Positions 1-10,950 of a stretch of 57,344 nucleotides of DNA are shown one piece after another (the first letter of the stretch is position 1; each line of letters starts with the position of its first letter). The stretch spans positions 741,900 through 799,243 of the forward strand of contig GG745350.1 of assembly GCA_000151295.1 (NCBI GenBank). Reading direction: 5' to 3'. Origin of the DNA: Allomyces macrogynus ATCC 38327. Its lineage: Eukaryota; Blastocladiomycota; Blastocladiomycetes; Blastocladiales; Blastocladiaceae. Position numbers and translations under genes: made by a program. Under the pieces are notes generated by a model that saw only the letters and a list, made by a program, of their open reading frames with translations, did no database searches and was not told the origin of the DNA.

Positions 1-1018
1 AAAAACAGTAGTCAACATCAGAAAAAAAAAAACAGAAAAAAAAAAAAAAAAAGATGTTTAGCTTTTTTTCCGTGATCGTGGTGGATGCGGAGGGGCGGGC
101 GGCAGCAGCGGCACGGTGCCGCGCGGTTGTTGCGGTGGGTGGGGCGGGGGAAGGCTCGGGAGTCGACGCGTGCGCGGCGGCGGCGGCCGCAGCGGCAGTA
201 GATTGACCGCGGCGGCCTTTGGTGGTGGGGGGTGGGGCGGTAGACTCGTCGGTCGATTTTTGGCTGATGGAGCGGTGTCGTGAGGTGAGTGGTCGTCATC
301 GCAAGCAGAAGAGGGCGCGCGTACCTCGCCTGCGGCGTCGCCGTGACCGAATCGTCACGTCGCGCGCGCTCTACACAATCCAATCCGACGCAATCAGTTT
401 CCATGTGATCCCTTCAACCCGGTAAAATAAATCCACCAGAACGTACTCTTGGTCGGCGACGCATCCACGACATTCACATCCGCCCCTTGTGCAGCCGCTT
501 CGGCGGCGCGTTTCCGCTGCTCGATCTTGGCCTCTTCCGACGAGAGTTCCAGGCAAAACGCATTGTAATTGTCGTTGACGCGCTGCACGTGCACGTCGAC
601 CAAGTCCTTGGCGGCCATGGCAATCAGCGCGCGGTTCTCGTCAATCGGCAGGCATTTGCGCAGGCGCTCGTCGATACTCGCGAGTTCCCGTGCGCGCGCT
701 GCCGGGGAGAGGGTGGTCACGGTCGCGCAGAAGCGGCGGATGTCGGCGACGAGACTCGCGTGCGTGTCTGGGCGATGGTGGCCCCCACGTTAACGTATCG
801 TCTGGCAGATGGGCGCAAGGAGGGAAGAGAGAGAGGCGTACGGTAGACGACGGCATCGAGTTCGCGCAGGTTCGAGACGAGTCGCTGCAGGTTGGGTGAG
901 AGCGACTCGACGGCTTGACCGAGGTGCACGGAACAGCGTCAGGCGGCTGCATTTGGTGAACCTGCAGAAACAGGACCAGACGGCGCGTACTGTCGATGTA
1001 ATCTTCAATGAAGATCAT
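1..1018 (-). CDS. ING-family chromatin reader, N-terminal part (3' end off window)
   Basis: ING/Yng proteins are subunits of histone acetyltransferase and deacetylase complexes that read H3K4me3 through a C-terminal PHD finger. I join exons 1018-991, 913-842, 767-447, 370-325 and 263 to about 115. The product opens MIFIEDYIDTVESLSPNLQR, then LVSNLRELDAVV, TLSPAARARELASIDERL and DLVDVHVQRVND. This is the order and spacing of the ING N-terminal helical domain. A basic patch, KKRARRDD (a likely nuclear signal), and a Ser/Pro/Ala linker follow. The donors are GTACGC, GTACGC, GTACGT and GTACGC. A branch-like GCTAAAC near 60 and a T tract at 21-52 (on the minus strand) suggest that another intron runs to the left edge, so the PHD exon lies outside. 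The first exon has only 28 bases. The family call is firm; the last donor is uncertain. Confidence 0.82.
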
Positions 1019-1838
1019 TCTGCGTGCATGCAGCTGGCGGGTGATACAGGCTCAAGGGCGTTGCGTTGGCGGTTGCTGGCGTGAACGAGACGGCGTGCGT
1101 CGGGCGTCGGCAAGACGGTGGTCACGGCGACCCGTGGGGTCGGAACACGGTGCTGCAAGTGCGTTGCTCGTGCAGCGAGTCGCGGCGGCGTGTGGCGACC
1201 GGCCGGCTTGTCGTGGTCGTCGTCGACGTTGAGGACGAGCTGCTCGCTGGACTTAGCACGCGCTTGGGCGCTGCTCACCATCGCCAGCAACGACGCACGC
1301 GCTTGTCATGGGGGCAGGGCTCTGCCCGCCCGCGGGTGACAGGGGATCTATCCAATGCACGTCGAGGAGGCGTGTGACGACGCTTGCCAGCAAGCGACTG
1401 GCAGTTCACATGGATTCGCTGCTCGTTTGTGGGATGTTGCCCACTGCAGCAGGAAAGCGTGTCCACGGCGTGCGACGCCTGCCAGATCCATCTTTCTTCT
1501 CGCCACGCTTGCCGACCACGCGCCAAACGCCAGCGCGACCACCAGCGTCAACTTCGTGCATTCGCCACGCGCCGGAAGCACAGTAACGTCGCGATCACGA
1601 CAACGACGCCGACGACGAGCGCGCGCGACCACAGCGCACGCACCTACCGCAAGCGGCCGCACTGCACGCGGCGCGCACCTCGCCACCGAACCGCGCCGAC
1701 AACGCGCGCCTGTCGCCGCCGCACCTTGCCGGCCTTCACACCCCCCACCCGCCCCCCCTACACCCCTTCCCCACCCCCACCCCCCACCCCCCTCGGCGCG
1801 TCTGAGCGCTGTGATCTCCGCGCCGACGCGTCGCAAAG
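1019..1838. promoter_or_regulatory. divergent intergenic region between ING and alpha-COP genes
   Basis: These 820 bases separate two divergent gene starts and must hold both promoters. Open frames run through it on both strands, but their composition is Arg/Pro/Ala-rich and matches nothing I recognise. A C-rich, pyrimidine-rich stretch lies at about 1736-1800, just before the alpha-COP start. I see no TATA box. Confidence 0.5.
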
Positions 1839-4800
1839 ATGCTCACCAAGTTTGAGAGCAAGTCGAACCGCGTCAAGGGGCTCGCCTTCCACGCCAAGCG
1901 GCCCTGGATCCTCGCCTCGCTGCACAATGGCTCGATCCAGTGGTGGGACTACCGCATGGGCACGCTGCTCGATCGCTTCGACGAGCACCAGGGTAAGTAG
2001 TGGTGCTGCTCTCTGCTCTCCCGTGTCGCGTTGATGCAAGTGTCCTTGCTGACCGTTCCCCGCTTGAAAGGCCCCGTGCGCGGCGTCGCCTTCCACCCGA
2101 CGCAGCCGCTCTTCGTCTCGGGCGGCGACGACTACAAGATCAATGTCTGGAACTACAAGCAGCGCCGGTGCCTGTTTACGCTGCACGGCCACCTCGACTA
2201 CATTCGCACCGTCTTCTTCCACCACGAGGCCCCCTGGATCATCTCGGCCTCAGACGACTACACGATCCGCATCTGGAACTGGCAGTCGCGCACGTGTCTC
2301 GCCGTCCTGACTGGCCACAACCACTACGTCATGTCGGCGCAGTTCCACCCGAAAGAGGATCTCGTCGTCTCGGCCTCGCTCGACTTCACCGTGCGCGTCT
2401 GGGACATTTCGGGTCTGCGCAAGCGGCACGCCGCCGGGTCCGGCACGCCCGCGAGTTTGATGGGCGCGTCGGGCATGCCCGGTGGGATGGGCGGGATGCC
2501 CGGTGGGATGGGCGGTGTCGGTGGCATGGGTGGTGGGAGCGGCGGCGGACTCGGCGGCCCGGGCGGCGCCGCGCGGTCCCTCCTCATGGACGACGGGCGC
2601 GCCGACCTGTTTGGCAACTCGGACGCGATTGTCAAGTACGTGCTCGAGGGCCACGACAAGGGGGTCAACTGGGCGGCGTTCCACCCAACGTTGCCGCTGA
2701 TCGTCTCGGCGGGCGACGACCGGCAAATCAAGATTTGGCGCATGTCCGAGACCAAGGCCTGGGAAATGGACACGTTCCGCGGCCACTACAACAACATTTG
2801 CAACGCCATCTTCCACCCGCGTGCCGAACTCGTCTTGTCGGACGCCGAGGACAAGACGATTCGCGTCTGGGACATGGCGCGCCGCACAATTGCGCAAACG
2901 TTCCGCCGCGAGAACGACCGGTTTTGGGTGCTTGTCGCGCACCCGCACATCAACCTGTTTGCCGCGGGCCACGATTCCGGGTTGATTGTCTTCAAGCTCG
3001 AGCGCGAGCGGCCGGCCATGGCGCTCGCGCAGTCGTCGCTCGTGTTTGTGCAGGGCCAGCACCTCGTCCAGTACGACTTGCAGTCGAAGCAGGAGAAGAC
3101 GCTCGTGCAGGTCAAGCGCGGCCAAGGGTTCCAAGTGAGCCCGCGGTATTTGTCCTACAACCCGACCGAAAAGCTCGCGCTTGTCTCGGTGCCCGTCGAG
3201 GGCGGGCTTATTGAGCTCTATTCGCTCGATACCGCGCAACGCGATCCCGTGAAGTTGCACGGTCACGTCGGTGCCTTTGTTGGCCGTAACCGACTTGCCG
3301 TGCTCGACAAGACGGCCGTCGCACTGCACCTCTACGACTCGCGCGGGACCAAGCTCAAGGAAGTCAAGCTGCCGGCACCGGCGACCGAAATGTTTGCCGC
3401 GGGGATCGGCCACGTTGCGCTGTCGACGGGCACGTCGGTCGAGCTGTGGGACCTGCAGCAGGGCGCGCTCGTCGCTGAGCTGACTAATGTCAACAACGTC
3501 AAGTACCTCGCGTGGTCCAACGACATGGCGCACGTTGCGCTGCTCTCCAAGCATGTCATTACGATTTGCACCAAGCAGCTCAAGCAGCTGGCCGTGATCC
3601 ACGAGACGATTCGCGTCAAGTCAGCCGTCTTTGACGGGACCGTTCTGATTTACACGACGCTCAACCACATCAAGTACGCACTGCCGAATGGCGACACGGG
3701 CATTCTTTGCACGCTCGAGCAGCCGCTCTACTTGGTCCACGTGCAAAACGATACGATCACGGCGCTCACGCGCGACCACAAGGTGACGACGCTGACCGTC
3801 GATACAACTGAGTACCGGTTCAAACTCGCGCTCGTGAACCGCCAGTACGCGGCGGTCCTCAACATGATCCAGACGTCGAACTTGATTGGCCAGTCGATCA
3901 TTGCCTACCTGCAAAAGAAGGGGTACCCGGACGTAGCGCTGCATTTCGTGCAGGACCCGCCGACGCGCTTCGAACTCGCGCTCGAGTGCGGGCAATTGGA
4001 CGTTGCGCAGCAAGCCGCCGAGACCATGAACAACCCGCAGGCATGGACGCGGCTCGGGACCGAGGCGTTGCGGCAGGGCCATATCGCGCTCGCGGAAACG
4101 GCCATGCAGCGCGTCAAGAACTTGCCGAGCCTGTCGCTGCTCTACTTGGCTACGGGCCAGGCTGATAAGCTGCACAAGATGCTTACGATCGCGCAGCACC
4201 GTGGCGACGTCATGGGGTGCATGCAGAACGCCGTCTACCTTGGGTCAGTCGAGGAGCGGGCGCGCGTGCTCGTCGACGCGGGCCAGCTGTCGCTCGCGTG
4301 GTTGACGTGCTACACGCACGGGCTCACCGAGCTCGCCGAACAGATTGCCGCGCGCGCGGGGCTCTCCCCCGAACAGCTGGAGGAGATCAAGGCCAAGGTG
4401 CCTGCCGACGCAGCTTTGCTCGTGCCCCCGCGGCCGGTCGCGCCCATGGTCGACAACTGGCCCGTGCTCGATGCCGCGCAGAACGGATATTTCAGCAACC
4501 ACTCGGCGGCGGCCACGACCTCGGCCACGCAGGCGCAGGGGCTCAGCTCGGCGGCCGTTGCCGCGGCCATGGAGTCAGTCACGGCCGACGTGCAACAACT
4601 GGCTCTCGACGATGGGTGGGGTGATGGTGCCGGCGACGCCTCGTCCCGGGCCGTGGGTAACGTGGACGAGATTGACGAGGCCGGGTGGGGCTTTGACGAC
4701 ATGGACCTGCCGTCGGTCCCGACGGCCTCCGCGACCGCATCTGCGGCACAGCCCGGTGCGCTGCAACTCGACGTGATCCCGCTGCAGGGTCCCTCCAAGA

Positions 4801-5668
4801 GGCAAGCGTGGGCGCGCGGATCGACGGCGCCCGTAGACCATATTCTCGCCGGGTCGTTCGAGTCGGCGTTTGCCGTCATGAACCGCACGCACGGGATCAC
4901 GCATTTCGCGCCGCTCAAGCCGGAGGTCCTCTCGCTCTACTCGGCGGGCGCCGCGCACGTGGCCGCGCTCGAACTCCCGCTCGCCGAGAATTGGGAGAAC
5001 ACGGACCCACTCCTGTCGCGGCCAGTGGCCGTCTTGACGCCCGCGTCCGTGCAGTCGACAACCGCCGCCGAGGCCGCGCAGCTCACGTCGCAGGGCAACC
5101 TCGCCGCCGCTGTCGCGCAGTGGCGGCACGTCCTGCACCAACTGGCCCTCGTGGCCTCGGGCGACGCGTCGGTGCGTGCGCAGATCGACCAGGCGCGCGA
5201 GTACGTGCACGGCCTGTCGATGGAACTCGCGCGGCGCGAACTCGACGCGACGAGTCCGGACCCGGCACGGAGTCCCGCGCTTGCAGCCTTCTTCACGCAC
5301 GCCGCGCTGCAGCCCGTGCACGTGCAGTTGGCGCTGCGGTCGGCGACGGCGCAGGCGCGGAAGGCCCGGGCATTTCCCGCTCATGGCACAGTTTGCGCGC
5401 CGGTTGTTGGATGCGAATCCCGGCGCCCGCGGTCGCGCAGAACGCGCGCCAGTTTATTGCCCTCGCGGACGCGAATGCGGGCACGCCCGTGGACGCAAGT
5501 GTCGCTGGGGTGGCCTATGATCCGCTGCATGTCGTACCTGTCTGTGCCAAGTCGTTTACCCCGATCCATGCACAGGAACCGGCCAAGTGCCGGTTCTGCC
5601 ACGCGACGTGTCAGCCGGAGGCGCGTGGCGAGACGTGTCCCGTGTGTAAGCTCACGAACGTGCAGTGA
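1839..5668 (+). CDS. COPA/RET1: Coatomer subunit alpha (alpha-COP) of the COPI coat
   Basis: Alpha-COP is the WD40 scaffold of the COPI vesicle coat (Golgi to ER and intra-Golgi transport) and binds dilysine cargo tails. Exon 1 is 1839-1992, with donor GTAAGT. Exon 2 is 2071-5668. The start [18 protein letters not shown] is the family N-terminus. Six WD repeats fill about residues 1-330 (such as [24 protein letters not shown] and [10 protein letters not shown]), interrupted by a Gly/Met-rich linker (about 2460-2580). The coatomer WD-associated region follows, then the C-terminal domain ending in [20 protein letters not shown]. The frame breaks twice near the end: one surplus base near 5365-5370 and one near 5425-5432. 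Conserved text continues in each new frame ([15 protein letters not shown], then [13 protein letters not shown]). Corrected length is 1,249 residues, against about 1,220 in animals. Confidence 0.95.
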
Positions 5669-5984
5669 AGGGGGATGCCGGACGCACACGGTTGGAATGA
5701 TGGTTGGTTTCGAGTTTGGGGGAGCGCATTTTGGTCCTGCTTTGGGTTCTTTTGTTTCGTACAGTGTTGATATATGATTTGGTCGGCATGCTGCAGCGTT
5801 TCGAATGGTTTCCTCGCGCTGGTCCGGCTTTGGCCCGGTGGAGTGCGGCGGAGCGAGCCGTCGCGCATTGGACTTTGGAGCACTCTTGTCAACGTGGTCG
5901 TCGGAGTTTAGGATCACGGCGGCCCAACTTGCCAAATGACTGTCCATCAACAGGTATGTGGTGGATGGCACCAAGTCGCTTCTG

Positions 5985-6740
5985 AATTTTTGACCACTCA
6001 CCACATACTCTTCACTCGGCCCCGCAAATGCTACCACCATTGAAATGGATTTGATGTACCTTAAACTCAGTGCGAAATTTGTTCAAATCAGTTTGGTGGG
6101 CGCTGAGATCTGGCCACCACCAAACTGCTGTCTATGCCACCTGGGTCGGTCCTGCCAAAGAGAGGTTTCGAATCGATGCGCGCCAGAGAATTCAAATGCG
6201 CGGAGAAATGCAGTGCGGGATACCATGGATGTCCAGCATGCTTGAAGCAACCCAGCTGTTGTCCCTAGATTCAAGGTCCATATGCGCGTGGAGCTGAAAT
6301 GACCCGAAAACGTATCGGAAGAGCAAGGAGCGACGCGCTTCAATCTGTAGGCCAGGCCAAATACACAGAGCATTTGTTCGATGGGACCGCGAAGTAGCGC
6401 CACTCCTTGACCTTGTTATCGCCCAAAATATTCGTGGATGTGATGGAGAATGGAAGAGTGCGACTGTCAATGACCGGATCGTCCACACGGAACACTTCGA
6501 GCGCAAAAGATAGCCGGCGGGATTCTCAATCGATCAGTCCAGTGCGAGGCCGAGCTCAATCGTCGTCGGTTGATCCGTTCCATAGGCGACGCCAGCAAAG
6601 TGGCAATCCTTGACCAGCACTCGGATCGCAACAGTCCAAAGCGACCAGCACGTTGCTCTGAGAGCAATCAGGTTGGTCGGAAACCCAAGCGACTCGTGGT
6701 ACTGACGAGTGACGGGATCAACAACCAGGTACATCCATCA
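5985..6740 (-). pseudogene. decayed coding remnant, unknown family
   Basis: On the minus strand several stretches read like protein but sit in different frames or are cut by stops. 6734-6534 reads MYLVVDPVTRQYHESLGF and onward to a stop at 6534. 6510-6350 reads FALEVFRVDDPVIDSRTLP and ITSTNILGDNKVKEWRYF, then stops. 6040 and below reads MVVAFAGPSEEYVVSGQKF. No intron I could draw joins them with conserved signals. I recognise no family. This may be a broken gene, or a real gene whose introns I could not resolve. Confidence 0.35.
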
Positions 6741-7660
6741 CGAAGCGAGGCATGTAAGCGAGACTCTGCGATTCAGCGTAACTGCACTGTTACGCACGAG
6801 TTGCGGTCACAATATCCATGAGTTTCGTTGATTTTGCTATCATTCTCGCTGCCAAGGGAGCGGCTGAATGCTCTGAATCGTTGGCGCGCAGCATTAGAGA
6901 CATTGTGGAGTTTTGTCAATCGGCCTGTGTTATTCACCAAAGGCGTGGTCACGTTGTCTGCCAGAGTTTGAGATGTTGTGAGAGATCCGCCCCAAAGAAG
7001 ACCGGGCTGGCACCGTCAGAACCGTCCTGTCACGGCATTCGAAGGGATCTGCGTCGAAACCATCATTCTGGCAGGGCTCGGTTACAGTCACGTCTGCTCG
7101 GGCCTGCTGGCCAGCAAAGACATCCTGGCGACCCTGGCGTGCACGTCGTCGGCCCACGTCCACCACCTTGTTGTGCCACGATGTAATGTAATGATTGTAG
7201 GGCCAACATGTGGCCACAGCACAGACTTGTGACCACAGTACCATATTGCTGGAAGGGCCACTGCAAGTCTTCCACTGAACCGAATCCGAGGAACCTTTGA
7301 CTGGAGCTATTTTGCGTCCCTACTTTTCTATTGCAGGTGGTAGCTCGTTCGGTCCTGAGGTGAATAGTAAGAGGGAGTGTTCAAAAAGTTCAACAGCATT
7401 ATCGTGGCACCCACCGTGCTGCTTTGTAGTGGGAGCCGCGATCGTTGCAAAATCTGGCAACGTTAGGCAGAACGGTACTCTTCTGAGACCTGTTTTGCAT
7501 TTAATTCTTCACAATGGCCGTCCGCTTCCGTGTGGTATAAAATGAGAAGAGTTGGTCGTGCTTAGCCTTAGCTGGAGCAAATGTGGAAGCGTGTGCGCCA
7601 GATTGACGACAATGGTTATCTCGATTTCGAAGCCCCACGCCCAAATCTTCCTGATAGATC
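6741..7660. other. gene-poor stretch, nothing recognised
   Basis: Base composition here is lower in GC than in the flanking genes, and every frame is broken by stops. The only short frames (6978-7232 +, 7297-7545 +) match nothing I know. The F-box gene on the minus strand ends at 7661, so its 3' UTR lies at the right side of this stretch. Confidence 0.4.
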
Positions 7661-9010
7661 TTACTCGCCCGCTGATGCGCCTGGGCCCATAGACGGTGAC
7701 CTGAGAAGTTGCGGTGGTGCGGGGAGCGGCAGTTCGAGTGGCGCCAAGACAAATTCGAGGTCGACCCACGCGGGATCAGGTTCGTCAGTGCATCGCCACG
7801 GCCGTGTAGCCAGGACGCGATCTGCACCAGCAGAATTGCGGACCAGGTCGGTTGTAACGAGCGGAGGTTTTACGGCGCTCGGATACGACACGTGGAGCGT
7901 TTCGACCAATGGCGCAAGTGGGAGAGCCGCAAGCACGCTCGGCACCCGCGTGTGCTTCACGTAATCCAAGATCAGCTCGAGTGTAGAAAGCTTCGGAGCG
8001 GCAAGCACCAGCGCCGCCGGACTGGCCGCCAAGACACGATCACAATTCAGGAGAGTAAGTTTGGGAAAGGGAGCCGAAGTAATTGCGTCAAGAGCATGCG
8101 GCTGCGACAGACCCAAGAGCCGCAACCACGTGAGGGTAGCACGCGGGAGCGCGGCGAGAATTTCATCCTTGATCAAATTGCGGCCGGGGCCGAGGAACGA
8201 GAGCGACAGTTGCTCGATCCTGAGCTCCGGCCGCTGTAAAAAGTCGGCGAGCTGCGCATCAACATTTGTCACATTGTACACCTCGATGTGCAATTTTCGT
8301 AGCATCAAGGCGTGAGCGCTTTGCAGAAACCGGTACCATGCGAGCCGGTGCGTCTTGTTTCCAGCCTTGAGCATGCGCACAAAGAGAATGTGGAGCGCCG
8401 ATGGAAGCCGTGGGATGAGGGGCGGGGTGGCCCCAAGCAGCACAAGTTGGGGCCCTAGACGGTGCAACGGAATTGGGAATAGCAAGCGCAGCGGAACCGC
8501 AGCGCAATCGCGCCGCCGAAGTGCACTAGCAGGTGGGGAAGCGAGGAGCAGGTAGGCGCGCGTCCACGGATCGGTACGCTTCAAACAGCGCTGCGGCACG
8601 AGAATGGCGGGGGCGAGCTGGTCCATCGACACAGGCATTGTGCACAGGCCCTGCCTGAGTCGGACTGGATGCGAAAGAACAGCAACAAGCGCCGCGCCGC
8701 TGCTACTGCCGCCGCCCGACTCAATCGCATCGATCGTTGCAAAAGTCGTGGCGAGTCGCACACACGCATCAATGCAAACACCAAAGACATGTGGCGACGC
8801 CCTTGCCAAAGCAACAACACTGGGTGCGTCGCGCGCATGAGCAACAGCCACGACGAGCGACAGGATTTCGGAGGGCAAGCGCTCGAGAGGGGTCAGGGCA
8901 ACTGCGCGCATTGGGCTCGAGCATGGACAGCTTGACAGACGCGCGTGGCAGGAAGTCGGGGCCAGAGCTTTCGTTGGCACTGCGCCGGAGGGCCCTCGGT
9001 CGCAGCGCAT
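7661..9010 (-). CDS. F-box-like protein with leucine-rich C-terminal part
   Basis: A single open frame of 449 residues starts at the first ATG (9010). An alternative ATG at 8912 lies directly before the domain. Near residue 40 it has LTPLERLPSEILSLVVAVA followed by VVALARASPHVFGVC. This is the LP-x-EIL and hydrophobic pattern of an F-box, which would bind Skp1 in an SCF ubiquitin ligase. The rest is rich in leucine, with loosely repeated stretches (LRKLHIEVYNV, RIEQLSLSFLGPG, LTWLRLLGLSQ, LSTLELILDYV) typical of degenerate LRRs that would hold a substrate. The substrate is unknown. No intron is needed. The gene stands alone in a region of decayed sequence, so recent decay or fast evolution is possible. 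Confidence 0.6.
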   Translation of the reverse strand: MRCDRGPSGAVPTKALAPTSCHARLSSCPCSSPMRAVALTPLERLPSEILSLVVAVAHARDAPSVVALARASPHVFGVCIDACVRLATTFATIDAIESGGGSSSGAALVAVLSHPVRLRQGLCTMPVSMDQLAPAILVPQRCLKRTDPWTRAYLLLASPPASALRRRDCAAVPLRLLFPIPLHRLGPQLVLLGATPPLIPRLPSALHILFVRMLKAGNKTHRLAWYRFLQSAHALMLRKLHIEVYNVTNVDAQLADFLQRPELRIEQLSLSFLGPGRNLIKDEILAALPRATLTWLRLLGLSQPHALDAITSAPFPKLTLLNCDRVLAASPAALVLAAPKLSTLELILDYVKHTRVPSVLAALPLAPLVETLHVSYPSAVKPPLVTTDLVRNSAGADRVLATRPWRCTDEPDPAWVDLEFVLAPLELPLPAPPQLLRSPSMGPGASAGE

Positions 9011-9086
9011 CGTGTATCTTGTCGGTTCTAATTGAGTTTGCAGCAAGTTGCAAGCGAAGCCGTGGTTCGTTGTAGTTGTAGCGTCA

Positions 9087-9100
9087 GTATATAATATTTT
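9087..9100 (-). promoter_or_regulatory. TATA-like element upstream of the F-box gene
   Basis: Read on the minus strand, this AT-rich patch contains ATATTATATACTG in otherwise GC-rich DNA. It lies about 80 bases upstream of the ATG at 9010, a usual distance for a TATA box. It is the only such patch near this start. The assignment is by position and sequence only. Confidence 0.4.
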
Positions 9101-10382
9101 TGTCGTGCGGCCAAAGCAGGCGCGCGAACCAGACAGGACAACGCAAGGGCCAGCGCGAAATCATGCGAGACGTGTAATCACCGCGAGATGCGACGACCCG
9201 TCGCCAGGCAGGCTGCCGTTGACCCCGACTGATCGAGGACTGCTGCAATAGGTATGCTGTCGCTGCAAGGTAACAGCGGCTTCCCGCGAGGGCGTTCCTT
9301 GCGGCAGTCGCTGACCTTGTCTGTCGGCGGGACGTGTCCGTGGCCGCGAGGTAGGCATCCAGACCGTCCTGCAGCTCGACAGCATGGGCGAGGCGACGCC
9401 GGCTACATTTATCATATATTTCGATCACTTTACCTCCGTCCCTCCGCCTCGAATTTAAACGCCGTCAAATCCGTGGAACGGAACGTCGGTTGCGCCTAAC
9501 CCACAATTTGGCGCGCCCGCTCGGGCGAGGCCGCGCTATAAAATGGGCCGGGGACCCACTCGCGAACGATCTCTCTCCTGGTGGTCGCAGCGCTCACAGA
9601 GTTCCCTGGTGGTCGCAGCGCATCCAGAGTTCCCTTGCCCGTACCCTCCTCCTCTCTCCCTCTCTTCCTACCTTCCTCAATGCTTGCTAGGTATATAATT
9701 TGAATCTTTTTTTGAATGTGCTTTGCTGCTCGTGGGCCAGGGTCAAACGCGTGTTCATGGCCTCTTTGGTATTGACGGTGAGCGGAGCGCTTGGGAAGAG
9801 CTGGCGTGCTCGTCATGGAGTCGCCCTGTTCGCTCGTCAATTCTTCGTGCCTTGCCCAGGAATGTCGGGTCTTTTGGTTTTGGTCATCATTGCCAATTTT
9901 GAGCCTTGGTATCATCTATTTTGACTATTGACTGGTTGTTAGAATTGTGGTCTATTCATTTGCATGCACCCGTTTGTGAGGGGCGATTGTTATTGCCAAC
10001 CTGGAATCGACAGTTGACTGGCTGTGCGTTCGTTTGTCTGAAACTGACGCAGGCATCATCATCAATCATGATAGAGGCTTCATTTCTTCCTGAGCTGTGC
10101 CGCGCAATATGTAATCTTTGTATCTGCAATCTGCCATCTGCATTCTGTCATCTCCACTGTCCACTTGAAGCTCATGTCTCGTCTCGGGTTGCCCATTAAA
10201 GCTGCGTTAGTTCCTGGTCAGTTTTGGCCTTTTCCCACAAAGCACAATTCCACAACAATATCGCGTTTATTTCATTTGGTAGCAAGGTGCATCTAGGTGC
10301 ATAGACGACACTCCGACGCTCGACACCTCTAAAGGCACGACAGCCCAGCCAGCTCCAAACACACCAGAGCAAGAAAGTCTGC
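9101..10382. other. intergenic region with an orphan TATA box and a possible 55-residue ORF
   Basis: No known gene lies here. A strong TATA box (GCTATAAAATGG) sits at about 9536-9547 on the plus strand, followed by a tandem 28-base repeat and an AT-rich GTATATAATTTG near 9691-9702. The first plausible reading frame after these is 9757-9924 (+). It starts MASLVLTVSGALGKSW and ends in a hydrophobic run, GLLVLVIIANF. I cannot tell whether this promoter-like block drives a small protein, a non-coding RNA or nothing. Confidence 0.3.
9578..9633 (+). repeat. tandem 28-base repeat, two copies
   Basis: Two adjacent copies, 9578-9605 and 9606-9633, begin CTGGTGGTCGCAGCGC and end AGAGTTCC, differing at a few bases in the middle. 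They lie about 40 bases downstream of the TATA box at 9536. This could be a duplicated transcription-factor site or simple slippage. Confidence 0.8.
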
Positions 10383-10907
10383 TCACCCAATTTTGTACCC
10401 ACACGACGGCTGCACTTTCACGCTGAGCGTCTTCGTCACCTCCTTGGGGTCTCCGCCGTTCGATCCGAGCTGGTCGGACACGTCGGACATGTCAGACGGC
10501 ACCTCGCCCATTTCCAGCGTCTTCCCTTGCTCCAACGTTCTTCACCTCCACCGACTTGGTCGGGACCGGCGTCGCCTTGGGCTCATCGCCACTCGAGTCG
10601 CTCGCGATGAGTGCCGGGATTGTAGCAGTCGTGGTCACCGCGATCCCGGCTGCAATGCGCGCATCCTGGTCCGTTGCGGTAGGCGCGGGAACCGGCGCGT
10701 CGGCGAGCGCCAAAGTCGGCCCATTGAGCAGCTCGAAAATGGCTGCGTCGTCGAGTTCGGGAATCGGTAAAGTGGGGATCAACGCGTCGGTGAGCGCGAT
10801 CGAGTCGACGAGGGCTGCACCGTTCAGGGTTGCCGTGGGAGAGACGATTGAGTCGGCGGCGGTGGAGATGATCGGATTGCCTTCAAGTGCGAGCGCGAGC
10901 GGCCGGC
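10383..10907 (-). pseudogene. frame-broken coding fragment, unknown family
   Basis: On the minus strand an open frame reads ALALEGNPIISTAADSIVSP and IALTDALIPTLPIPELDD, through SDSSGDEPKATPVPTKSVEV. The sense then moves to another frame, TLEQGKTLEMGEVPSDMSDV, and ends KVQPSCGYKIG with a stop at 10383-10385. The two parts overlap near 10540, with no room for an intron, so this looks like a frameshifted end of a gene. It begins where the alpha-COP fragment on the other strand begins, which suggests the two pieces were joined by rearrangement. The family is not recognised. Confidence 0.4.
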
Positions 10908-10950
10908 CATGAAGCGCGTATTGGCAGCGACGGTGTGCTTCAAGACGGTG

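Noticed and set aside
430..447. reading the ING frame straight on to a stop at 394
   Set aside because: That reading ends the protein in FWWIYFTGLKGSHGN, whereas the GTACGT donor at 446 and acceptor at 371 give the basic KKRARRDD linker expected in ING proteins.
1348..2034. long overlapping frames in the ING/alpha-COP intergenic region
   Set aside because: All are low-complexity Arg/Pro/Ala text from GC-rich DNA, on both strands at once, and none joins a recognisable exon.
2250..3602. 450-codon open frame antisense to alpha-COP
   Set aside because: It mirrors the third-codon GC bias of the sense gene, is extremely Arg/Val/His-rich and matches no family; alpha-COP on the plus strand is certain.
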